Origin: Paralithodes platypus
Taxonomy: Eukaryota > Arthropoda > Malacostraca > Decapoda > Lithodidae
Length of the DNA stretch: 64,000 nt
Direction: 5' to 3'
Assembly (NCBI GenBank): GCA_032716605.1
Contig: JAVRFV010002317.1
Span: 1-64,000 of the forward strand
Shown here: positions 49,401 through 61,800 of the stretch, piece after piece
Position numbering within the stretch: the stretch's first letter is position 1
How the letters are laid out: each line of letters starts with the position of its first letter
Notes under the pieces: model-generated
What the model was told of the DNA's origin: nothing
Database searches by the model: none
The model's input: the letters and a program-made list of their open reading frames with translations, nothing else
Translations under genes and position numbers: made by a program

Positions 49401-52400
49401 ATCACCAGTAGAGCGACCCTTAACACCTAAAGAGCGGCCTAGGCGGTATATAATATGTAGCCACCAGCGGGGTGTTTTCACCCAAAATAGGGCTGTTTAC
49501 GTGATCATTTTCATGCCTAAATAAGACCCAGAGCGTAAAACAAGTATCTATCCCTGAAAGAGCATAAACAGAGCTTTCCAATGACACCACAACGATCCTT
49601 GTATGACCGCTAGTTTTCTTGCAACAACCGCGCAACACGAGTGCAAAAACCATGTAATTCGGTACTTTCCCCATACAATTCACTATGTAGCGAGTGTGAG
49701 AGGGTGGGATTCATGTCAGTAGGCCCGCCGCGGTGGTCTGCAGCAGTCATACGCTCACTACTCTCCTGCCACCACTTGTCTCTCTCTCTCAGCAACATTA
49801 CGTGCTGAAATTGCCACACGACTTATGGTGTGAGCCGCCACATAGTCCAAACTTATTTAACTCGACTTATGTTGCGGGCCGCCAGTTAAGGGTTAAGGAA
49901 GCCATACTGGCGATCTGAGAGTAGATTATGAGAAGAGAAATGCTTAAGAAATTTGGAAGCAAGAATAGTTTCAAAAACTTTAGAAAGACAAGAGATAAGA
50001 GCAATTGGACGATAGTTGGAGGGTTGAGAGCGGTCACCCTTCTTTGGGACAGGTTGAATGTGAGCAAACTTCCAGCATGAAGGGAAGACGTTAGAGGATA
50101 GACAGAGACGAAAGAGTTTGCCTAGGCACGGAAGCACAGTTTTTGAGAACAACATGAGGAACACCGTCCGGACCGTACGCCTTATTAGTGTTAAGCCAAG
50201 AGAGGGTAGAAAGTACATCTTTAGAAGAGATTAGAATATTAGGCATAAGTAAGAGAGAGGAGGGCGGAGAGGGAGGAATAGCACCGGAATCATCCAAGGT
50301 GGAGTTTCTAGCAAAAGTTTGAGCGAAGAGTTTAGCTATGTCAGAGGAAGAAGTGATGGTTGTGCCATCAGAGTGGGAAAGGGGAGGGAAAGACGAAGAA
50401 GAGAAATTGTTGGAGAGGTTTTTGGCTAGATGCCAGAAAGCTTGGGAAGAGCTAGAGTTGGATAGTTCAGTGCATTTATTATTGATGAAAGAGTGTTTGG
50501 CAAGTCGAAGAACAGATTTACAAGAAACAAAACTCCGCACATCACAAAAAACACCCACATTTCATAATTTCACCACCATACACCCTTCACCAATCACCAG
50601 ACAAAGCATATCATCAACAATCTCAAGCACTCACCCGCCTGTGGCCTAGACAACATAAGCAACATACACCTCAGACACCTGGGACCACAAGGCATACAAA
50701 CACTCACTAACATATCAAACTACAGCTATTCACACAACACAATACCAGAAGCACATCCATACTCATATCTCTCGCCAATCCATCCACTCACTCACAGACA
50801 ACACGCAGCTGCATGCACGACCTCCCGAAATCCATCCTTCCGAATCCTCCCTCCCTCGCGAGGACAGAGTCCACCTGGCCAGGCTGAGATGCGGACACCA
50901 TCCAGCTCTCCTGAGCTATCAGAAGAGACTGGATGACTCCGTTGTCGACGCCTGCCCGGGATGTAACACAGCACCCCATACCATTAAACACATCATAGAA
51001 GACTGCATTTCACACAACCACTTACGCCAACAACACAACCTACACTCAATGAGAGCTCTGTGGGAAAGCCCGATCGTGGCCATGGCCTTCCTCAGGGACT
51101 CGGGGCTGTTCGGCCAGGCAGCTTAGGGAACAACAACAACAGATTTGGCTTGATTCCGGGCAGAAACATATGAAGAATGAGAGTCTTGAGTTTTAAGGCG
51201 TCGGTACCGTTTGAATGCTTCCTCCTTATTGCGGACAGCAGTAGAACAGGCGTGAGTAAACCAAGATTTTTTAGCATTAGTCTGAGAGAAAGAGAATGGA
51301 ATGTATGCTTCCATGCCCGATAGGATTACCTCGGTAATGCGTTCAGCCATCTCCTCGGGTCCTCGGCCATGGAAGCAGAAATCATTCCATGGGAAATCAA
51401 AGAAGTACTGCCGAAGAGCCTCCCAGTCGGCAGCGCCAAAGTGCCACAAGCGCCGCCGGCTAGGAAGATCGGGTGGCCGTACTGGAGAGATAGGACAGGT
51501 GACAGAGATAAGTTTATGGTCGGAGGAGCCCAAAGGAGAGAAAAGATCGACAGTATAAGAAGAAGGGTTAGAAATTAGAAACAGGTCAAGAATGTTGGGC
51601 CGATCTCCGATGCGATCCGGGATACGGGTGGGTTGCTGGAATTTACGGGAATAATATACAAGATAATGCCAATCAATAAATTTGTACTTTCACACTAATT
51701 ACGAAAGTACATCTTGGCACTGTAGACTTTCCTGCATCTACTCATCAACACGTTTGCCCAAGAAAGTTTGCCGATGTTACAATTTTTATTTTATTTTTTA
51801 TTTTCGGTTTTTAATTTGTAATCGGTACATATCGCATTATACATTAAAACTATTTAAGCAAGAAAGTTAGATAAAAGCAGTTTGAACAATCGAGTGAAAA
51901 CAGATTTCTATTATGTTTATTCGTTATCTATTTATCAATTTAATTAACTTTTAATTGACTTAAAATCCGAATTCGCCCCAGTTGACGGTACATAAATCAT
52001 ATTACAGTAATCACTCCCATATCCGACCTGTTATTATCCGAACCTCGACAATAACCGAACAGGCCATGGGATATATAAATAATTAAAGTAAATTTGTTGT
52101 TCATGACTTTCAAAAAGAAAAAGAAAAAAAAAAAAGTGACCGAAATCGCCGATATACAATAATTTACTTATCATTACTTATTATATCTTATAAACATAAT
52201 AGTAGGTAGCCAACTTACCATAATACTAAATTATATTTCATAATAAAGTTATATAAACCGAGTAATCTTGGCCAAACCGATACGCATGCGGTATTGTTTA
52301 CCACCGGTTTACTGAAGTGCCACCATTATCGATTTTCTTCGAGCCGACTCGAGCGGGAGGGTTACCAATTGAAGTTAATCCGTTAGCATATATTGTTAGA

Positions 52401-55400
52401 TGTAAGACATGATAAATACCACTAGAAATATGAATTGACAAAATCCATATAATATCACTTTGAAATTGTTCTGAAATTTCAAAACAAAAGTTTAAATACT
52501 AACTGCTAGTATAAATAATTGCTGCTAGATTGAAATAAAGGTCTCTAGATCTAGAGGAAGTCGCTATACGTATTGGCAGTACTGCACACTGCCGACGGCG
52601 ACACTTTGTTTTGTTGATGTTATAGTAGAGAGACGAACAGAATATTTTTCTTGTCCAATAATAGCTATTTCATAGTCTAACAGGACTTATTTGGATATAT
52701 TTATGACCCCTGGTATGAAGGTATGTTGCCAATATAATAATAGACAAATAAATAGTTAAAAGGACTAATAACCTAATAATAATGACAAATAAATAATTAA
52801 CTCTGTGTATCCGGATACTTCCTGTAACCGAACTGGCCATGGCCCATATAGTTCGGTTATGGGAGTGATCACTGTATATACCCGAAAGGCTAGGACACAC
52901 TTGCACTTACAACTATGGGCAAAGTCTATTTTGAACCCTAGGGTGAGGGATGGTCCTGTCCATAGTGAGGCTTAGCATCCTCTACCCAATCTTAGCTGTT
53001 TCTGTCTGTCTCTTTTCCTGTACAGTAAACCCCCGTTTTCTCAGACTCTTTTACTCGGAAGCCCGTACTCCTCGAAATGGCAGATTATGTCGGACAGTTA
53101 GCCGTAGATCTCAGCAAATATCTGAGATGATCAGGCTTGCAGTGTTATAATCTACACCATTAACACGTTAACAGTGAATGCTACCTCTTTGTTTTACCCA
53201 ATTTCACACATATGAACTTAGAATAATACTATAGCCCCTGATCTCCAACAGCAACAGCAGCATACTCTCCATTGAAGATGTATAGTGAAGTAAATATCCT
53301 AGTTTGGGGTAATTTTAATGTAAAACTTGCAAAATAAACAAAACAAAACTGGGACGACACAAGATAAATGCAAAAGAACTAATCAAAATCGCTATGTGGA
53401 AATAACGCTTAATAAAATATAATTTTGAAATAAAAGAACACAATCCACCACAAAGGGTGTACATTACTTCATGAGCAAGTCAATCTGGTTCCCAAGCAAA
53501 CTGATCGCACACGTAACAATGCACCATCATCATGTTCAAGGAATCAGAATTCTCAGGATATTTTAATAATTTACTGTTACTCATATTTCCGCAAATATAT
53601 GGCCTAACCTAGGGTATATAATAACTTGCTGTTGTCTTGCGATAGGTGAAAACCTTCTCATCATTCTCATCTCGTTACGTTCTATTCTGTTTATATCATC
53701 CACTTTGACAGGCCCTGTTTCAGAAGCACATGTCATTGCACTTCTAACACACCATTCCCTTCAGGGGGAGATGGAGTCTTCTCATAGAAAGTAGTGGCAT
53801 AAGTTCTCTGAACTTTCCCCAGCCTTATCTAATTCTGGTGATAGTGGCGGATTCGACCTCACCACCGGTGGAGATGGTATCTCCCTAGTAGAAAAACTTG
53901 TCCACCATCTCCAATGCCTCATTGCCAAAGTTAACACTCTTGAGCTGATCATTGATCACAAACTCACCTCTGCATACACATTTTTCAACTTCGGACTTCA
54001 TTTAAGTTGAGAAATTTGTATGCATAGCATGCAAAAGTGAGCTTTTATTATTCTAAAATTATGCAGTGTTCAGAATTAAAGCATTTAATGGCCATGATTT
54101 CTAGTTTATAGGTTGAAAGATTTTTTTTTAAAGTGTACCTGGTGGTTGTAGTGAATCTCATGGAGCATCTCCCTGAAGCGAACCTCTGCCCTCTGTTGGT
54201 GTTGGTCCTGTGCCATGAGGGCCTCCTGTAGGGCCATCAGCTGTTCCTTGATGATCACCAGGTCTTGGGGCTGCACTAGGGGGTCGTCCAGGAAGCTCAC
54301 ATTACTTTTGCCTGCACACACATTAGTTATACATTAGCTATACTATAACAATTATTATGTTCTCTCCACCAACCAACTTTACTCCTAAACTCGATTAATG
54401 AAATAAAGATGTGTCAAATAGCGTCAATATTATATTATTTTTCCCTTGGTGTTTTGTGTTTCTATGAGCCACCTTGGTCATGTATCAAATACACCTGTTA
54501 CACAGAGAGTGCCAGTCTAGAGAAACACTGTGCACTGTACCCTCCGGATCCCTACAGCCAGGTCAGCCCCAAGGCCAGTGAGCCACCATTAGACAACTTG
54601 GACTATAGAATAATAAAGTCCTACCACAACGCTGCCCCATCATGTGAGCACTATGGCCGATTCTAGCGTGGTGCCAAAACAGCGCCCAGGTACGACTAGT
54701 AAAGTCCCTTGTGGCGCCTGTCTGCTCCTCACCAGCCTCGGCAGTGCCAGTAACAAGTCTTATCATATACAGTAGTAATGGCTGTTGGTCCACAACGCCA
54801 ATCTCCCCTATTAGTCACCTTATACGACATGCAGTAGGTTGCATGGGGCATATATCTTTAGTTTTCCTACATCACAGATGAAGGCCCCTTTACCCCCTGG
54901 GGGGTCTTACCCCCAGGGAGAGTAAATACAAGAAAGATCAGAAAACGGTATAACAACTCTAACATGATAGACAAGGTTATACATCCAATGTCCAAACTAT
55001 GGTACAGTAATTTGCAGTATCAATAATGAAAATTTAAAGATCAAGCTACAATAAATGATGAAAGTATAAATATGTTGGAAGAACCGGCCTTTGGCCGGGA
55101 TATTTTTCTACCGATAAATGTACAAATTAATCTAGAAGGGGATCTAATGGATGTTTTTAAACATTTGATGGAGGTCTAGGGAGGAAACTAGAAAAATAAT
55201 GAATAATACAAAAATCGGCCAAAAAGTTAACCATCTCCCCTTAAGTGTATATATTTCTATATACATATGTGTACCTGGAGTGGATGGCATTAAGACAGAT
55301 TCCTCCAGGACCTGTAGTGTCTCAGAGAGCTTGCAAGAGATGTCCCACGGTGAGATAGACAGGTGGCTCACTATAGACAGGCGAGGGGCACTTACAACAC

Positions 55401-58400
55401 TGTTTCTGCCAACCTCTTTCAGCCTCAGACGAAGATACTGCACCTGTAATATCACATAGAGTATATTAAAAATTGTGCTCAGATCCCAGAAATATTTATC
55501 AAACATCTAAGTATTTTTGGGGGAGGAGGAAACTGAAGGTGAACATCAATAAAAGTAAAGTAATGGTGTGTAATAGGGGTGATCTTAGGGTGAATCTAGA
55601 TGAGAGGCTGGATGGGGAAATATTGGAACAAGTAGAGTGTTTTAAATATCTAGGAGGATCGATGAGCAGGAGTGGAGGTATGGAAATGGAAGTAAAACAG
55701 AGTGTGTGCAGGAAGGAAGGTTTTCGGAGCAATGGGAAGTATGTGGAAGACGAGAAATCTCGGAATGAAAGTAAAAAGTGCAATGTATCAAGGAATTGTG
55801 GTGTCAACAGTGATGTATGGGGCTGAGACATGGGCTCTGAAGGAAAAGGAGAGAAGAAAGCTGGATTTGATGGAGATGAGCTGCTTGAGGAGTATGTGTG
55901 AAGTTACTCGTAGAGACAGATTGAGGAATGAAGATATACGTAGGGAGAGTGGGGCAGCAGGAACATTTGTCAGCCAGAGTGGACAGAAGGGTGCTGAGCT
56001 GGTATGGTCATGTTGAACGAATGGAAGATGAAAGGCTTACAAAAAGAATATGTAAGTCAGATATAAGGGGAGATAGAAGGGCAGGAAGACCCCCATTGAG
56101 ATGGAGAGACTGTGTAAGACAAGCTTTGGATGATAGAGGAACGACTATAGATCAGGCAAGGGAAGTGGTAATAAACAGGAATGAATGGAGAATGCTTGTG
56201 AATAGATGAGTGAACACGTGGTCATTTGGGGGAGGGGGTCGGGCGCAAGTTGGACTAGATAATGTCCATCAGGCGCCTGGCCCAGGGAGATGATTAATAT
56301 GAAGGGTGTGCCTGGAAGTGTGGTGGGCGGGCTTGTGGTGGTAGGGCTTCGCTGCATGTCTGCCTGCCAAGATCGGAACCTCTCCGGGTGGTCGGGGGCC
56401 GGGGGAGTGTTGGAGGGACCTTGGTGACCCTGGTCTCTGGGTCTTCTCCTGGATGACCTGGATGTGTGTGAATTTGTATTTTGTTGTTGTGTGTTCATTG
56501 TTTTGTGTTGTGTTTTGTGTTATCCCTATTCTTGCCCTGTCTTGTCGGCCAACACCCCCCCCCCCCCCACAAAAGTAAACTAAAATAAAAATAAAAATAA
56601 AGTAGACGTGCCGTTTAGCCCAAAATCAAAACGGCATACCCAACTCTGCGATGGGTTACCATCAACACTACTAATACCATCATCAATCACAATCATCACT
56701 ACTACTGCCATCATCACTACAACTGCCACAATCACGACTACTGTCATCATCACCATTACTATGATCATCATCACTACTACAAGTACAATTATCAGTACTA
56801 CTCTCACCATCATCACTACTACTGTCACCATGTCACTACCATCTTAATCACTACTATCATCATTGATACTACAACTATCAACCATCATTACTACTGTCAC
56901 CATCATCAAAAAATCTTTTTGTTTTTCTATGTGATTGAGGGAGGCAAAAGGCATAACTGCCTATAGCGAGTGCCTCCCCCATAGTTGAAAGAGTGACAGG
57001 GCCAAAATCAAGGGACGTTCGAGCCAAAATGCCTGGACACACGGAGTTTGAAGCAATTTAAGTCATAGGAAGAGGGAAAGACTGATTCTGGGAGAGAGTT
57101 CCAGAGCTCAGCTGTTGAGTAGAAGAAAGTTTGAGAGTAACGTTTCACTCTTGGGTTGGAGAGTTGCACAGAGTAGGGGTGGGATTGAGTTGCAAGACGG
57201 GTACCACGTGCCCTACGTAAAGGAGGTGGTATGCACTGGGATAGCTCTGAGGAACACTGATTATTATAGTAGCGATAGAATAGCGAGAGAGATGCAACAT
57301 TGCGGCGGAGAGAGAGAGATTGCAGAGAGTTGGTGAGTGGACGGGAGTTAATGATACGAAAGGCCTTCCTTTCAACTTTGTCTAGGAGAGCGGTGTGAGA
57401 GGAACCTCCCCACACATGTGAACAATACTCAATACAAGGGCGCACTATGCCCCTGTACAGAGCAAGAAGCTGTGCAGGGGAAAAGAACCCCCTTAAGGCG
57501 GTTGAGCACACCCAGCTTCTGGGAGGCTGCCTTAGCAAGACTGGTAATATGGTCCTTCCAAATGAGAGCAGAAGAAAAAGAGACACCAAGAATATTGAGA
57601 GAAGATGAAGGGTTGACTATGATCATCATCACAACTATTGTCATCATCACTACAACTTTCACCATCATCACTAATACTCACACCATCATCACAGAAAGCC
57701 ACACAGGGAATAGGTACAGGATGGGCAGTGGGGGTCCTGAAAGGGGGGGGGGGGGGGCGAGAGGGATTTTTTTTTTTTTAAGATCATAACTATTGCACAA
57801 ATTCAAAGAATATTTTTTTAATTACCGTCTCATTCACGCACCGAAGGTTCGTATGAAGTTTGGTGAAAATCCGTCAACGGTCTAGGAGTTCTCGGACGGA
57901 CAGACATTTTGGTTAGCATGTACCATTATACGGGGGGCGATACCACTCTGCTTACGCAGAGTTGATAAAAATAGGAAAAGTGGGGATTAGGCCTGAGCAT
58001 ATGGCTGGATGGACATATTTTCTCATAGAAAAGTACATACATATAGCCTAAATTTAAAGACCGTTTTGTCCACAGAGAATGTGGCTACAGTCTCACGTCC
58101 TAAATGGCGGCTTTCCACGCGGCCCTGTCAAGGGCTGCCTCTGTTGTAAAGTTCTTTATTTTGAGATTGGACCGGAGTACCTGATCCCATGTCATTCTAG
58201 GTCTACCCCAACGTTCACAGTCCGGCATTTCTTTACCCAGTTCTGATCATCCATTCTCTTCATGTGTCCAAACCAACCAAGTCGGCTCATGTGTATCACT
58301 TCGCTGACACTCCTAAAGCCCAGACGTCTTCTTAATTAAATTGCAAAACTTGCAAAATAAACAAACCAAAACTGGGACGACAAAATAAACGCAAAAGAAC

Positions 58401-58817
58401 AAATACATTTTTTTTTCATTACCGTAGTTTAACCAGACCACTGAGCCACATGACGAGACTCTCATAGGGCTGGCCCCATCCCTGAGGTTAACCCCATATC
58501 CATCTCACAATTCTTTTCTCATAGAACATTGAAGTAAGCATAAATAAGACAATTATAATGTACCATATAGTAGTTAAAATATTTCAATAAAGTAGATGTG
58601 CCGTTTTGCCCAAAATCAAAACGGCTAACCCAACTCTGCGATGGGTTACCATCTACACTTTTAAGTGTGTTCAATAGTTTGCATTATCAATAGGGTGTAG
58701 CACAAGGCTTATCAACATCATCACAGTAACGGGGTCGGGGTTGAGTCCGGGACGGGAAGGGGAGGGGAGGGAGGAGTAGGCCTACAGCGGGCGGGGATAT
58801 ATATACTGTATATACAG

Positions 58818-58851
<34 letters not shown>

Positions 58852-61800
58852 TTTTTTAATGTGAAATTTATCATATTAATGACAAATACGACCCTTATTA
58901 TGTTTTCCGGGACAGTACAGTACATGGTAATTAATATTAACACAATAATTAAAAGGCACAGGCTTCAATTCATCCTAAAATCACTTATCCTAAAACCGAG
59001 TGAGAGAACATTGTAAACCGGACACAAATCCCGTCCAACTCCGAAATTGCCGAGATATACAGGGACATCTCCGAGAGGCCTATGCCATTCCGAGAAGTGC
59101 AGGTTTCCGACAATTAGAGGTCCCGAAATGGCGAGGGGTTACTACTCTCAAAAGAACAAGTTGACGATATGCAACACAATCTAGATAAATGGTCATGTTG
59201 GGCCCCAAATTTGGCAAATGAGTTTCAATGCGGATAAATGTAAAGTACTACATATCGGATACCTAAATGAGAAAGCAAACTATTCGATGAATGGCACTCA
59301 GCTTAAGAATGTAAACAGAGAAACCAATCTGGGAGTAACAATATTGAGTAACCTAAAACGGAGTCAACATGTTCAGAAGTTGTTAAGAAGGCAAACAAAA
59401 TAATTGGCTTTATAGGCAGGTCATTTGAGCATAAATCCAAAGAAGTTATCCTAACCCTTTACAATTCCTTAGTCCGCCCTCTTCTGGAATACTGCGTTCA
59501 ATCCTGGTGCCCTTATTACCAAAAAGATATAAACAACCTTGAACGAGTTCAACGTAGAGTTACCAAAATGATACCTAGCCTAAAGAACAAACCATACGAA
59601 GAGCGTCTTAGAGAATTAAATCTATTTCCTTTAACCCAGCGCAGATTAAGAGGTGCCTTAATTCAAGTGTTCAAAATCATCAAAGGCATCGACAATATGA
59701 ACTGTAGTAAGTACCGGGTACTTCACTATTGACCAATCTAATTACACGTGGGGAAACGGTTGCAAAATTATTGGTAAATCTTTTAACTCACACGAATCTA
59801 AGAATTTCTTCTTCAATCGAGTTGACAACTTGTGGAATGGGCTTCCCCGAGACGTTATAGACTGCAGCACCGTTGATTCCCTTAAACTCCGCCTAGACAA
59901 ATATCTCGCATCAAACCCGCGACTGACTGCGTTTGTAAATGAATAACTTTATTGTATCCCCCCCTCAGTTACTAACCCATCTGTCCCCTACTAACTTCCT
60001 AATCCTGCCACAGACATTAGTTCCTGGGCAGTACTTCCCTTTCCAATGTTCCCTTACCCACTCTAAACCACTGTTTGGACACTTGATCCTCAGTCTTTTG
60101 GAGGACAAGCAGCCTAGAAGGGTCACTATATATGTTGTTGCTTGATTTCCTTTGTACTACTGTCACCATCATATCTACTACTGTCATCATCATCTGTACT
60201 GTACAACCACCATCACTACTATCACCATCAATCCCACTATTACCATTGGGCGGGTGCCCAACCCCGAAAGGGGTTGAAATAGGGAAGCTATCCCCCCGCC
60301 AAAGGTGGCTTTCTAGGGCCTTTCCTAGCTGATGCTGAGAGGATTGGGTTCTAGTCATGTGGTGATGGGCTGGTCTATCAGAGTGAGAACTGAGCGACCT
60401 CTGCCATACCCTAGCTTAGTCTGACTGTTCCTTTTACTTATATATTTTCTAGATCTCAAGTGACGGCGTCTCTTCCGTGGATTGACCTCCCAATCTACCA
60501 AGATTGGAAGCCAAAGCGTCACATTTTTTCATTTGCCCCTCAACTTTCTCTTCATAATTGCTGAGGGGCACAGGGCCCTGGGTGGGTCTTTGGTTTCCCG
60601 GGCGTTTCCGCACCCTTCTCAGCTCCCCGCCATGGAGTGGCTTCGGTTACCCAGGCTTTATTGTGGTCGGCAGGGAGGGTTCTGTGGGGGCGCTCGGTTA
60701 TGGCCTTGGCCTTGCTCGGGGCTGTTCGGCCAGGCAGCTTGGGGAACAACAACAACCATCACTTATAATGCCATCTAAACTAACTTAACCTAGCAAATGC
60801 GTAGCGAGATGTTTTCGCCCCCAAAACGCCATCATTGCTGGGGGGGGGGGGGGGTAAAACAAAATTTTGGACTTAAAATCATAACTATTGCATACATTCA
60901 AAACATCTGTTTTGACTGAACGTCGCATTCACGCACCGAATGTTCGTTAGAAGTTTGTGTGAAAATCCGTCGAACGGTCTTGGAGTTTTCGGAAAGACAA
61001 ACATAGCCTACTGTACGTCATACTATTATCATCACATCTGAGACATGTGTATGATGTGTGGCTTTCTGTGATGTGTGTGCCCCTACGGAGGGCACACACA
61101 CACAGTGAATAGGTACAGGGTGGGCGGTGGGGGTCCTGAAGAGAGAGGGGGGGGGGGAACCATTTTTAGGACTTAAGATCATAACTATTGCACAAATTAA
61201 ATATATATTTTTGTTAATTACCGTCGAATTCACGCACCGAAGGTTCGTGTGAAGTTTGGTGAAAATCCGTCAACGGTCTAGGAGGAGTTCTCGGACAGAC
61301 AGACAGACAGACATTTTGATTAGCATGTACCACTATACGGGGGGCGATACCACTCTGCTTACGCAGAGTTGATAATTTCACAAAAATCAATTTTTTTCAT
61401 GAACTTTCTCACTAACCTCTTCCTCCAGCGCCTGAAGCTTCTCTTTTTGTGACTGGCCATCGTCCAAGTGAGTGTCGGGCAAGTCAGCATCAGACGTTAC
61501 AGAATCAGATGTATCGGCTTCGGTAGTAGTAGCAAGAGTAACAGCATCAGACGTAAGAGGATCGGGAGTGACAGTATTGGACGTGACAGAATCGGGCATA
61601 GTGGCATTAGGAGTGACAGTATTGGACGTGACAGAATCGGGCATAGCGGCATTAGGAGTGACAGTATTGGACGTGACAGAATCGGGCATAGCGGAATCAG
61701 GAGTGACAGTATTGGACGTGACAGAATCAGACACGACAAGTGAAGCGTTTCTCTGTGTGGCCAGACTGTCCTCCAGCGCCTGTATCTTGGTCCGGGCTTC

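Larger units (their letters stand above)
48155..51665 (-). mobile_element. LINE C: CR1/jockey-like non-LTR retrotransposon with nested insertions
   Basis: In transcript order: APE end (51665-51160, [27 protein letters not shown]), linker (50558-50220), RT start ([29 protein letters not shown]-like), RT (49481-49107, [30 protein letters not shown]; then [10 protein letters not shown] at 49090), and the C-terminal part (48930-48246, [30 protein letters not shown]). The 3' end is TCTATGTG plus poly(A). Interrupted at 49424-49892 and 50520-51137. Frameshifts throughout. Confidence 0.85.

Noticed and set aside
56580..56831. 83-codon Val/Met-rich ORF like a membrane peptide
   Set aside because: Produced by the imperfect ATC/ACT trinucleotide repeat.
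58797..58858. TATA-like run as a promoter
   Set aside because: A TA/T microsatellite inside an intron with no transcript start evidence.
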